Positions 24,839-39,153 of a DNA stretch of 64,000 nucleotides are shown here, piece after piece. The notes beneath the pieces are model-generated. The model saw nothing but the letters and a program-made list of their open reading frames with translations, had not been told where the DNA came from and did no database searches. The position numbers and the translations under genes are program-made. Source of the DNA: Chrysomallon squamiferum. Its lineage: Eukaryota; Mollusca; Gastropoda; Neomphalida; Peltospiridae. Within the stretch, counting starts at the first letter, position 1. Every line of letters begins with the position of its first letter. The stretch is taken from the NCBI GenBank assembly GCA_012295275.1, contig CM022679.1, positions 8,343,169 through 8,407,168 of the forward strand, in the 5' to 3' direction.

Positions 24839-27134
24839 GATATGTATGGAGGGAGAGTTGATTCACAGAGGAATAAATCCTGTCCATGTTGATTCAGAAA
24901 GTGTCTTGACTTAGAAAAACAGGATGTTTCAGAGCTTGTGGGTTTTACCATTGAAAAGTCAAAAATCACTTTTCTAATTAAATACACATAAAGTATCACT
25001 GCGTATCAGCCAAGCTGCTTGAAGACCAATATACATCTATATCAGTTTTGGAATTTAATACCTTTTTTTTTTTTTCTTCTTTTTCTTTTATTTAAAATTA
25101 ACTATTAATATTCACAGTATATATTGTATCCATTTTAAATAAATTGACTAAAATGACTGAACACTTGCACATGGCACTGCATAACGTTAAGAATTTCAAT
25201 TTAGATCTGATTACAGTTCAAACCAATTAATTATGATTTCAGTTTGAATGATAGCATTTCAACCCCCATTTCATAGTTGGTAGAAAAAAAATCATTGTTT
25301 TAATCATTAATTATGCCATCAAAGATTGTTGTAAAATAGCATACATATTTTATAATAGTTGCAAAATAATGCAAGTATATCACCCAGTGGAAAAATGCTG
25401 CTATAATTTTTCATTTTCTCCTTAAAGATTCATAAATTAACATTTGAAGTCAGCCCATTGAGCTTGACAAATGTATGTTTATAATACCAGTGTAAATAAA
25501 CAGCACTGGGCCTCATAGTCCTAACACTAATCTTGTTGTAGAAATGTCCAAATAATCCTAACATTGCTATGTATGTAGAAATCACTGATAAAACTACCAA
25601 AAATCTCCATGCAGAATGTCCAAATAATTCTTACATTAATCTCTCCGTAGAATATTGAGATAATCCTAAAATTAACATCCCACAAAAGAATGTCAGATAT
25701 GAATGTCAGTCATTTTGTTTACTCTGTTACAGACATCTTCAGTGAATATATCAAGTAAGAAAATGACGCTATTCTCAATAACCATTACTCTATCTTGTTC
25801 ACAGGCACAAGCACTCTAAACAACTTGCCCAGTTCTCTCTATCTCTCTAGGGGTGGCACAAAGATCACTGTGTTTTGACATGTTCCTATAGATCTCGGTG
25901 TTATGAGTCAATAAAAATCTTTTATGATTTGTTGCTCTGATAATTCGGTAGCCAGGCTTTCTGGTGTTTTTCTCATCACTTAGAGAAAAGGAAATTTTTT
26001 TAAAAAAAGGCCGGTTCCTTTGATGGCCAGTTTTTCCTGATTGCTTTTGCAGTGTTTTTATGACAAAACAAAAGCGTTTGTTGGAAAATTGTTAGTTAAA
26101 TTCATGTTTTCTTAGCTAACAAAATACAGTTGTAACTTTACGACATTTTGATAACACTCTCCTCCTAAGATGTTTTCTTTGTTTCTGCTAGATGGTTTTA
26201 TTTTATTTTTTTATATCCGGACTTAATTTCTTGTGGTTGGGTGAATGCTTTATTGGTATATGTGTGCAGTGTCCATTATTAGGAAAGAATGTAGAGATTA
26301 ATATTAAATTATAGGCAGCTGGAAGACCCCTGGTGGTGAAAAACAGTAATTTTCTATTTGTTCTTGCGGTGGTCATCTGGTTTAATGTTCAGCAAACATT
26401 AGTGACAAATAATTGCCTGTATTCAACAAAGTTATCAGCATTGTCTATTATACATTCAGTATCTGGTGAACATATATTAAATAGCCTATCAATAATCTCT
26501 TCTCTCTCCCTCTCTCTCTCTGTCTCTGTCTCTCTCTCTCTCTCCCTTTCTCTCTCCCTCTCCCTCTCTCTCTCTCTCTCTGTCTGTGTGTGTGTGTAGG
26601 CCTATTGTCAGATAAATACATAAACAATACATAAATTAAACTGCTCTGGAAGTAAATTTACAGTGCTCTGTATTCTCTCTCTCTTGTGAGCATTGTTGCT
26701 TTTTTAAACAGTTTTTGTAGAGTTTCATCTTAAAAAGAGGGTGAGAAAGAAAAGGATGCAAGGAATGTGTGAAATCAATTATCTGTTACCTGAACAGAAC
26801 TGAAAAAAGTTCCAAGTTTGACACAAACACGCATCTGTAATTATGTAAATATATTTGATTTATATTATTTTATGCCAAATTTGTTTAAAAAAAAAAAAAC
26901 CTCACCCAAAGCATCAACAAGAATGCCGTCAAACCTTAACTGTGTGAAGTTTATAGCTAGTTTAATATTTTACTGTGTATTATCTGAGCATTGTAAATGG
27001 GTTTGCAACACAAACAGTGTCTTAGGTTTCTTCATAACTTTTCAGAATTGTACGTTAGCAGATGTTATTAGTAACTGTAGAAACTGGGAAAAATTTCATT
27101 CATTATTAGTGAATTTTAATAATTATCTCTTCAG

Positions 27135-27172
<38 letters not shown>

Positions 27173-27490
27173 ATCCCTCCCCTTCCAAAAATACCCCTAC
27201 CATAATAAATATTTCTTTGAAAATAAAGTTAATTAAAATAGATAAATAAAATTTGGAGCTACAAATACATTCAGGTTAGGGTGTTAAAAAGTCATTAAAT
27301 GGTAGCCATTTAATACAGACACACTTCAAAGGCAACACCAGAAAAGCCAGTTTTAATTGAATACACATCCCAGGAATTTTTATAAAAATCATAAAATGTT
27401 GGGGTTTTTTTTTGGGGGGGTTTTTTTTTTTTCTTTCTCAAAATCTCGAATTGTTGAAGATATAAATCAGGTATTCTTTCTCAAATATTT

Positions 27491-27521
<31 letters not shown>

Positions 27522-27782
27522 TTTTTTAATTCAACACACACATAAATATATATGTATGTATAATTTATTTTTTCTACTCCCCATACTTATCTTTTCAAAA
27601 TGATCGATACTTAGATTATTGTTGAATGTTTTACTTGAATCAAATTATGATGATGATTATTTTGACACAAATGATTAATGTATAAAAAAAAAGAGTAAAT
27701 AATTTATCATCTGCCGTTAAACTTCAACAGAACAAAAAAAAAATAATAATAAAAAAAAAAATAATATAATATATAAATAAAA

Positions 27783-27835
<53 letters not shown>

Positions 27836-30800
27836 TAATAATAAATAAGTGAAAAAAGAAGAAAAATAATCTTATAACTGAAGGTGTTCAGTTACATAAT
27901 TTGTTATAAAGCAATAAACTGTTGTTGAAAGTTTACACATTGAAGATATAAAGTATAAAATTAACTTAATAAAATGCTCTGACTACATGCATGTGGGATG
28001 AAATATCAGATCTTGGATTAAGTTGAGCTTTTGTTTGACACATCTGTTGTAGTGATGAACAAAGCTTTCTGTATGCTTTACAGTTCCAAATTACATATTA
28101 ATAATAATACCATAATATCACTGAAAGTTAATATCCTAAACATGGTAGAGCCAAAAATAGAATTATAATGATAATATGATAAACGTAAATAATACATTAT
28201 TGCTGTTGTTGTTAAATAATTATTAGTGAACAAATATAATAATAATAATGAAAGATTAATTAAAAAATAAATATATATATATAAGGAAAATTTAATTTAA
28301 AAAAGTTAATATAAAGAATGAAAAATAAATCTACAAAAATAGTTTTAAAATGTTATTGCAGATGATTGTATCAGTCTTGAGTTATAAAAACTGATTTTAT
28401 TGAATACAACTGTTCAAAATAGAAATAAAGTTTTTATAAAAAGTGAAACATTTGTACAGCAATGAGCTGTTTTAACGAATGTGTTTAAAAGTGTTTTGTG
28501 GAGTTACTTAGAACATTTGGCAGACAGCTTCATAAATCAGATCCTTCTAATAAATGTTAACTATTTAAAAGTATATTCATTTTTCTTTCATATTTAGATA
28601 TTTAGGTTTCTCTTATCCACAGATTTGTCTGATAAATAGCTCAGGAAAAAAATAAAATAAATAAAAGTAATTAATAAATTTAAAATGTTTTTTTTTTTTT
28701 TAAATATTAAAATATATATATAAAATAATAATAATAATGATAAGTAATAACTTATAACTCCAGAAAACTTTTTAAAAATTAAAAAAATTAAAATAAATAC
28801 AAAATAAAATAAAAATAATATTTAGAAGTCAGTTTTCTCAAGTTACAATAATCATCAAACTGTAAATGATATATAAACATAAAATAATTTTTTGCTCTAC
28901 ATTTTTCCTCTTTTTTTTTCCTCTATTAATGTGCCACTATTAACATTATGCAAGAAGAATTTTTTTTTCACAAAATTTAATTTTCTGTTTTATTAATGCT
29001 CAAGAAATTAAATGAAATGTGTTCTGTCAGTACATTTTAATCGTGCATAAATACCATTATTTTGAAGTACTGTTTCTTAAACTCAAACATTATTTTTTTA
29101 TTATTATTAAAATAGTATCTCATCCTTATGTACCTATGTTTTAAAAAAAATCCACACATTTGACAAAAGTTTATTTCTAGCATCAAGATCAGTTCAGAAT
29201 TTTTTTTTTTATTTTATTTTTTTTAATATTATGTATTAGTTACTGCATGAAAAAAAATATTTCCAGTTCTTTTGGTAGCCATGTATTCTTTTGTACTGAC
29301 AGCTATTTCAGAAAGTTATTTTGAAGTTTGATGAAGGAGAAGTGGGTTTAATGGAACTACTTTAGATCTGAGATGCTGTGAAATTGTTACATATTCTGTT
29401 TTTGGCACCATATCAAATTCTTTAGTAAAAAATAAAATAAGACATGATTTATTGAATTTTCATTTTTTAAAAATTTATTTATATATATTTTTGGGTGATG
29501 TTCTCTTGTCATCAATCTTGGAGTACTGACAGTTTAACAGGGTATCAGATTTATGATGATTTAAAAAAAAAAAGTATTATTTGACTTCTTTTAAAACATT
29601 TGTTTTGAGCATTATTTATTTTACAACTTTTTAAAACATTTTTTTATTAAAATGCTATTCATATATATCTGTATACATGCACACACACACACACATATGT
29701 ATCTTATTAGGGCATTGTAATAAAAAGACATTTAGATTTTGTGTGCATATGTTTGTATGTATGTTTGTGTTTGCAAGTATGTCTTACACAATGAATATGT
29801 GTATAACCCCAGTGTGTTTGTATATATATGTGTGTGTGTCTATTTATATATTAACACAAACACATATACATAAAACAACAAAAACAACATCCAAAGGCTT
29901 TCTTTCATATATGCTTTTATGGGAAGGAAAAGATGAAAAGAATCATTGTTGCTTCCTCAGGGGTCATCATGTCATGCAAGTGTGTTATTCTTTTTTTTAT
30001 CTGTACATCTGTTAACCCTGAGTGTGATACTACCACAGACCAAATTAAAAACAGGTCTTCCTTTCTCAGACAGTGAATGAACCAGTGAATGAAGAGTTTT
30101 CAGTGAATGAGCCAGTGTTTGACGACTGTAACTTCGAAACGATTACATATAATCAGAAAGACACTTTGAAATTATTCAAGAACGAAAATGAAGATCTTCT
30201 TTCCAGTCATTACGTAGTATTTACTTTGTCATTATCCTCAGTACAAAACATCATCCAATGACCTTTGGTGACAACCTCTTCAGCAGCATTGCTTTCAAAG
30301 ATCCTTTCGAGGATATCATTATACCCCAGCCCCAGTAGAAAATCCTTCCAGTTGACTTGATTGCACCAAAACCCTTTTTTTTTTTTTTTTTTTTTTTTTT
30401 TGCAGTCCACCACAAAACAATATATTCAAGTTCTCTATGGCTTTATATGCTTTATGGTTGTATATGAGAAAAGATTCTGTTGTCAGAGCAGTATTCTACA
30501 GTTTCATGCCATGGGTACGAAGGGACATCTCATATTTTTATGACCAAAGATATTTTGTTGTGTGGAAATGCAGCAAATGACAAAGAGCTTTTCATGTGTG
30601 GAGAATCTAAAGTTGTTACTGTCACATTGTGTTCACGGTGGTCTAATGAATTTTAATCTTCACGTCAGCACAAAGAACCTGACTTGAGAATATTACCCTG
30701 CTCTTCAAATGTTCATTTCGTAGATATCTGTGACACCTTTCAAAAGGAATTGTTTGTAACAGTGTTTGAAGGACTAAAGTTTTCTCATTTTTTTTTATAT

Positions 30801-31396
30801 ATTTGTCTGTTTGGCTTTTCATAATTGACATGTTCTCCAAAATTAAAATAAAATACAGTAATATAATAAAATAAAATAATAATGAGCAACAAAATGAAAA
30901 AATTTGAATTACACTAATAAAAAAAGAAGAGCATGCTTCTCAAAATAATAATAATAATAATAAAAAAAAGAGAAAATAATATTAAAATACTAGTAACAAA
31001 AACAAAATACTCAACTCATTTTTCATTCATTTATTTATTTTTTTGACATAATTAACACATTTTAAAATATATTTTTGAAAACATGTCAGTCAAGATGTGA
31101 ACACTGACCACTTTAATTTCATGGTTTAATTAATCTGTATAGGACAGTGACTCCAGTGACCTGATACTATATCAAGTGTGTGTAACTCAGATACACCATG
31201 AATTGTGGTAAATTGATACCCTGCAATAAACTGAGATATTAAACATGATAAAACATGTCTGCTTAATATCTTGTGTCCTCACTAGACCTGTACAGTTTAT
31301 CACAACTTGTATGTGTTAGTTTGGTTAAAGGGTCTTGGTTCGTAATTTTTATATAGTGCTTGTTTATTAATTAAAATAATAACAAACAACAGCAAA

Positions 31397-31428
<32 letters not shown>

Positions 31429-31878
31429 TAATAATAATAATAAAAATAATAATAAAAATAAAAATAATAAATAATTAAAATAAATTAAAACCACAACAAC
31501 AAAAAAAAAAAAAATCCATTTAAATATATGTTCTTTCATAAAAGCATCTTTTTTATTCAGAAATAAATGCTCATTATGAGATCTGACAAAGATTGATTTT
31601 CAAAGAAATTTGTTTAAATAATTTTCTTTACCAGGAAAAAAAAAAAAAAAAAAAATCACATTATAACAGAAAAAAACAGTAAATGATGACAAATTGTTCT
31701 CACTAGTAAACCAATACATTTAAGTGCTTCATTTTTATCTGAGTCTTGGCATGTCATAATTTAATCCTTTCTATTCCTTACAGAAATTTTACATTTTAAT
31801 AATTTTTTATATTGAGATAAATTTAGATTTTTCTTTAATTTGCTAATGTAATTTTCAAGTAGTTCATGAGTCCATCTG

Positions 31879-31943
<65 letters not shown>

Positions 31944-33441
31944 TCTTGAACTATATTTCATTAATGATACTTTAATAACATGGTTTGAGTTGTAATTGTC
32001 TGTTTATTTTTTAATTCACATAAAACTGACATTCACAAGTGTATGTTTATTTAAAAGTTTGTATACTTTTTACTAGATATATAGAGTTTTAAAATTAATT
32101 TGTTATTGTTGCTGTTGTTATTTGTTATATATATATATACATAATCTGCATATACATACATACATTTAAGACTGATTTATTACATACAGTTATTTGAAAT
32201 TTTCAAATGAGGTTGTATATTGGGACATATTCACATACTACTTTGGAAAAAACAACACTTGTATTTGCTTAAGATAGTATATAACAGTCTTGTAATAGTC
32301 TTGTAAAAGTATATAATTTTGTGTTGGTTATATACATTTTTGCATTTTTATGTTTTTTATTTTGTTTTTAATTAAATATTTATTTCATGTCAGACATGCA
32401 ATTTTAAAATTCATTTATTTTATTTTATTATTGTCTTTATTATTATTATTATTATCATTAAAGTCATCATTTTTAATATTGTTATATTTATCATATCATT
32501 ATTATTATTATTATTTTATTTTTTATTTTTATTATTATTAAAATTATTGTTATTATTTTTATTTCTGTATTTTGCATGTATCAAAAGGCTGCTGTTATTT
32601 TAGTTTGATGTCAAATGTTTTGTTTGTATCTGTAGGTGGCATGGATGGCAAAGGTAAGACAGAACACATTCAGTTTTTACATCCACATGCATGCTGTTAT
32701 TTTCATCACTGGACTGTTGTGTTATTAATGTGTATTTTAACGTCATTAACACATACTAACTGTCTGATATATTTCGTATACTTACCTTTACATTATGGCA
32801 ACGTTTTCTACAAATAATTTTTTTTTTGTTTTTCTTTTTCAAACATTCTTACATCTGTGAAACATTTCAAATTCCTTCTCACTGCATGTTTGCATGATTT
32901 GTTGTAAATTTGTTTCATTTTTTTTATTATTTTTGTTATTTCCACACAAAATACATTTATTTTTATTACTGACATTTACATAACCTAAAAACATATTTAT
33001 GATTCTGTTTACATAACTAGCGATATGTTGTTAATTCTTGGTTTTAAAGAACACATGAGGTAATGACAGTACATGTTTGATCATAATATAAAGGTGAAAT
33101 GGCAAGCCATGGTATGCTTGACAATTACATTTTGAAATATTTAATTAAATATATCAGTGAATGGTTATAGAGATTTAATTTAGACAAGAATTATGTTTTA
33201 CATCAACCTTAATTGAACAGAAAAACATTTGCTCAAGCTGAACTAAAATTACATCTTAAAAGAAATAAAAAACAAACAGTAAATACACATACTATAATCA
33301 TATTTTTACCTTGTAATTAATACATGATAATATATATATATATATAATAATGATAATGTGGTTTATATCGGATGAATTGTAAGATGTGATGATTTTTTAA
33401 AGAGTTAAAGAGAAAATATGGATACATTGTCATCTTTGTTA

Positions 33442-33482
<41 letters not shown>

Positions 33483-36249
33483 TTACATCACAAAAACATG
33501 CATTTACTTTTGAATCTACTTCATGCATATTAACATACATATAGACAGACATATGTATAACTTACAGTTTTGTTTACAAATTATACCTATGAAATATGCA
33601 CACGACAAATACTGATTCACACAGGTCTCAGTATAGTTATGAGCCATTATTGCATTCAACACAAAACCTTTTCAACGCTGAAATTACACACCTTTGGTTT
33701 TCACTCGACATATGTCTAGACCAGCCAAACATCACTCTACCATTCTTCTGATTTTATCTCAAGTTACCTCATCCAAAATAAAGAAATGAAAAAAAAAGAA
33801 GATTTCTATAGGATGACTGCAGCAAAGCTAGCAATAAAATAGGCCCATAATCTGTTAAAACGAGCTGCTTTGCTTTCACTTTATTACCTAAATGTTGTCT
33901 CTGTATGTTTGATGTTCCCTAACAATGATTTCTGTACAGTTTATCTGTGGTAACATCTACTGAGTTTACTCCATGGAGCTGCTATAAAGTTATCAAAAAA
34001 AAAAAAGAAAAGAAAAAAAAAAAGCATATTTAATAGATGTTATGACATGACAACATAATAGAGATATGTTTTGATGTGCTGATATGGAGAATGGGTTTGA
34101 TATTCATGGATGGCAGAGTATATATAATAATATTTCTGTAGAGAGAGGGTTATTTTTTTATATTCAAGGATGTGCCTGTGTAAAAATATTTAATTTAAAA
34201 AATAAAAATGTATTTAATAATTGTAAATAATTTTTAATGTTGACTTAAATTAGGTTAATTTCTTGAACAGAATTTTATAAATGAGTATAAATTTTTCCAA
34301 AAGTCTATGTCCCTTTTGTTCTGAATTACATAATATATATAATAATAAATTGAAGTATATGTAATTTCCTGACTGTCACACTGAATTTGCTTATCAAACT
34401 GTAAGTTTATGTCACACACCCTTCTTAACACACACATGTGAAAATACATGAAAATTGTTTGTTCAGTATGCAGACAGCTTGAAATAACCACAAAGTTAAT
34501 TAAAAGTATTTCGGTGGCTTCTTTGAACTTGCTTCTCTGTTTTCTTACCTGTTGCTTATTATCGGGGTCTGGTTTCTGCTTTGGTAAGCAGCATGTTAAG
34601 TTGACCATCACAAGAATAAGAAATGTGTACAACAACAAGGTCTGGTTTCTGCTTTAATAGGCATCATGTAACTCGACCTCCAAAGTGTCTACAAGATCTG
34701 TGCAAGAACAAGTTGCTGATTATTTGCTGCTGATAGGTCTTTCAGCATTGGCTGATTCTCAACTCGTTTGTAGATCCAACCCTTCAGTGAAAAAACTTAT
34801 TTGTTTTAAACATGATAGTTTTTGTGGTCAGAAAAAACCCCCATAACATTTTCACTTTTTTCTCTCTGATTGTTGTAAGATTTATTTCCAAGGATAACAA
34901 TCAAGTGTTTTTGTAATACAAGACAGTGCAAAATGTACATTAACATGCTTCTTTTTCTCACATCTGTTAGGTGCATATTTCCAAGGGAGAACAGTTTTTA
35001 ATAGGCAGATATGAGTATTAATATTTCTCTTTCAACTTTTGATGGGTGTACGTTATTAAGTTTTCATGTTGTTTTTTTGGTGTGTTTTTTTCTGGGATAA
35101 CGATCCATGTTTTTGTAACACTAGGTTTATGTTAATATTTCTCTTTCTACTCCTGGTGGGTATGTTAGTTTATTTCCAGGGTTAACTGTTAGTATTTTAG
35201 TAATAGGAGAGAATGTAAAATGTATCTTCAGTATTTCGTGTGTTTTTTTAACACATCTAATAGTTATTTGTTAGATAATAGACAGGAATAGCATTTTCTC
35301 TGTTTTAGTAACACAGTATCATTGTTAACATAAAATTATTCAGTACTGCTGTCAGTATTATTATGAGGGTGTGTTAATAGGTGGGTTTTTTTTTCAGCAA
35401 TAGCAATTTGCATTCTGTTTTTGTTATATTTGATACTGTATAAATTTACAATTATTATTTATTAAATAACATATCTAGTTCATCATAGTTGTATAAAATC
35501 TGTTTTAAAAAGTTTATCATATTTTTTTTTATAAGACTTTTAAAAAAAATGTTCATCAAAGGTATAAAACATATTTTAGTTTCAGTTTACAGACAGAATA
35601 CAGAAATGATAAATCATTACAAATGTGTAAAATCTTGTACAATTTTAAAATTTTATTAAAAAAACAACAACTTAAATTGAAACCTAGAAAACATTCCTCT
35701 ATTAGTGCTTATGTAAATTAAATTAAAGACATCCATGCAAATGAGAAAGTTAAAAGTGTTGATAAAAAAAAATACAGGGTTTGAAAATCTGTTTTATCAG
35801 TTTGAAAGAAGAAATGGCTGCCATCCCAATATATCCCATCAAAAGAAAATTAAAATTAAAAATTAAAAAAGGAAACCAAAGTTACTTCAAAAATATTTCA
35901 CAGCTCAAAAAATGTAATTTACACACAGCAATTTAATGTAAACAACCACAAAATATTAAAATAAAAAAATAAAAATTACGGTGAAAAATAAAAAAATTAA
36001 ATTAAATTAAATTAAATTAAATTAAAAAAATATATAGACAGAAAATTATCATGGCTGAGTTATTTAAATTAGATATTAATAATGAAAAATACAGTGTCCT
36101 TACTTTATTCAGAACTAAATAATTCGATTTTTGTCATCTTCAGCTGGAAGGTAGTCTGATCTTTTTAACTTCAGAATTAAATTTTAATTTAATTATTTTA
36201 ATGGCTTTGACATATATATTGACTGACTTCATGAAGAGAAAACATGTTT

Positions 36250-36280
<31 letters not shown>

Positions 36281-36701
36281 TATATATTTTATTTTTTTAT
36301 TTTTTATTATTTTTTTTTTTTTTGAATTATAAGTTAATAAATCTTTATAAATTACTATTAAATTCTTTAAAAATTTTTTATAATGATTGTAACATACTTC
36401 AGATTATGGCCAATTTTTTTAAAAGTTATATAAATGTTATTGTCTTTATTAAGATTAATGTAGCATTCAACTTAACATTGAACAAATGTTTATCCTTATT
36501 AATTTTATTACTGTTATATATTTTTTTATATTTACTAACATTTATAATATGTAGATGGAACATATCACATTCAGGTACTTTGTTTGATAACCAGTTGTTA
36601 AATGGTTTTTGTGCTGAGATATCAATAACATTCATTTATGTGTTTACCTTTTTTTAAGTTCATAAAATGAAGATTACATTTTATATATACAGCTTACCAT
36701 T

Positions 36702-36791
<90 letters not shown>

Positions 36792-37090
36792 CATGTGACA
36801 CTTCATTGGTTCATTTTATTTAAATATATATCTATAAATAATATCTGTTTACATTAATTTTTTTCCAATTTGGATTGTAATCAGAATTTACTGCAGTCAT
36901 TTAACATCGTTATTCATTTAATATCGTTTCTATCTGAAAATAATTACTTATTCTTAGTGTAAATATTAGCTAGGGATATGAAATCAATTTGAATTTCAAT
37001 CTGATCAATAACCGTGAACTTTTTTTTAGCCAGTTTATAATGTTTGCTGAATGCAGTCTGTGAAATAAAATGGAAATTTACTATGTGTTA

Positions 37091-37127
<37 letters not shown>

Positions 37128-38235
37128 TGTGTAAATAGGATGAAATATAATCTGTATGTGTCAGAGAAAGGTTGTCATATTCCATTTGAGGGTACTGGAG
37201 ATAGAGATTGTGTATATTCATATAAATACCAAATATGAAGAAAACAGAATATATAATATAATTACTGAGAATCTTTCCAGTGAAAAATTGATTCTAACTG
37301 AGGTGGAAAAACAAATACAAATTTAAGAATATATATGTCTTTTTAATCAAATTTTTCTTTGCATGATGCATTTGCAGATATTAATACATGTTTGATAATG
37401 ACACAGTGTGTGTGTATATAAGAGAGAGAGAGAGAGAAAATGAAAACGAGGTTGAGTATGAATGGTGTCTATGAGTAATAGTCTGTGTTGGACAGGCTCA
37501 CATTTACATCAAAGAAAATTTGCATGTTTTTGTCACACCTAGTAATTTTAAGAAAATGACCAGTCTTCTCTGACTTGACCACTGCATTCCATGAAGTTAA
37601 TTCATTGATTCCGGTGGTTGTGACCTTGGAAAAACACTTGTCCCATGCCAAAAACCATTGATCTAAAATTCGGTGGTATCATCTGGATGACTTCAGCCAG
37701 AAAGCAAATACTGGTGCCTTCATGTTCAATAAAACTCCAATTACATTAAGAAAATTACATGTCAGAACCATTTTTTCAAACTTCATGTTTATTTTCATTG
37801 CTGGCAGTCTGGTTTTTTTTTAAATTGAACTTTGTTTATTGTCAAATGTAATTACAAATTTTATGTATTGTGTCAGTTGGTCTTTTCAGATGATTCTATG
37901 CCTGACAATTTCTGCACGTATATTACATGAATACTGAAAATGATTTATTAGTTTATTAACAGGGGTTCAGGCTATTAACCTTTTTTTTACTTACAGTAAA
38001 ACATTAAAGTGACAGTTTAAATTCAGTTTTGTGTTAAGTAAACAAATGACTTTGTGAATGTCTGTGATAATTAATTATTTTTTGTGACCACAAAATTTTT
38101 TATAATTAATTTCTGAACAGTTGTAATCTATTTTAAAAACTGGTGTACTTTATCATTTTTAAAATGACAGTGTGTTTTTGAATGAACTTATGAATCGGTA
38201 TTAATCTTCTTTTGATATCAGTTTGTAACAAGAAC

Positions 38236-38275
<40 letters not shown>

Positions 38276-39106
38276 TTAGTGTTAATATTAAAATCTGTGC
38301 TATAAATAAAATACAAAACCTATTAATGTCAGATTTCAAGGGCTACATCAACTGTATTAGCAATATATACTTTAGACATGCCTTCCCATAAACAGAAACA
38401 TATATACAGGTAACATGGCCACTGAAATAAAAAAGATTGGAAGAACAAGGTGGTACAACAAACAAAATAATCCTGTGACCAAACAAAACTCAAGGGAGTG
38501 ATGCACAAACACATTTTACTTGTCTCTTTGGAAACAGCTTCAATCAACATTTCAAGAAATCATCAGCTCTTAAATATGTTAATCTGGCTTCAAAAAAAAA
38601 AAAAAAATCAGTTAATAAATCTTAATATAAAAATCTTCACACGCATAAAGCTGTCAGTATGACAGTGGAAACAGCCAAACTGAATGTGGATTGGGTGTTC
38701 ACTGTTTTTTACGTCTGTTTTTTTTTGTTTGTTTTTTTACACAAGCAGTTTTAGATTTATATCACATTGGAGTGTGTGAACTCCTTGCATTTCTGTGCTG
38801 TATTAATGGTAAGCCCTTCAGTTCTAGTTTCTATCTGTGACAGGCATTGGTAATTTGGATTTAGACAAAAGGAAAAAATAAAAGGAGATGGCTGTCACTG
38901 TTTTGAGAAGGGTTTCTGCACTCAAGTCACATTCAGGAAGCATCTGTCAGGTTCTTTCTCTCTCTCTCTTCTCTGCCTGTCCTCTCTCTCACACATACAT
39001 ACAGCCCTGATCCTTCAGCTTTGTCTTTAAATAGCTGATGAGATTAATAATAATCTTTTTTCCTTTTTCATCCAAATGTCTTGGTGAAAGCTGTACTTAT
39101 CTAAAC

Positions 39107-39153
<47 letters not shown>

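Noticed and set aside
26818-27249. 143-codon frame ending in poly-lysine
   Set aside because: The lysine tail is the 37-nt poly-A run; the first half has no domain or splice signals.
34255-34657. Overlapping frames of 127 (-) and 69 (+) codons
   Set aside because: No recognisable domain, no in-phase splice sites, and the region contains a 74-bp direct duplication.
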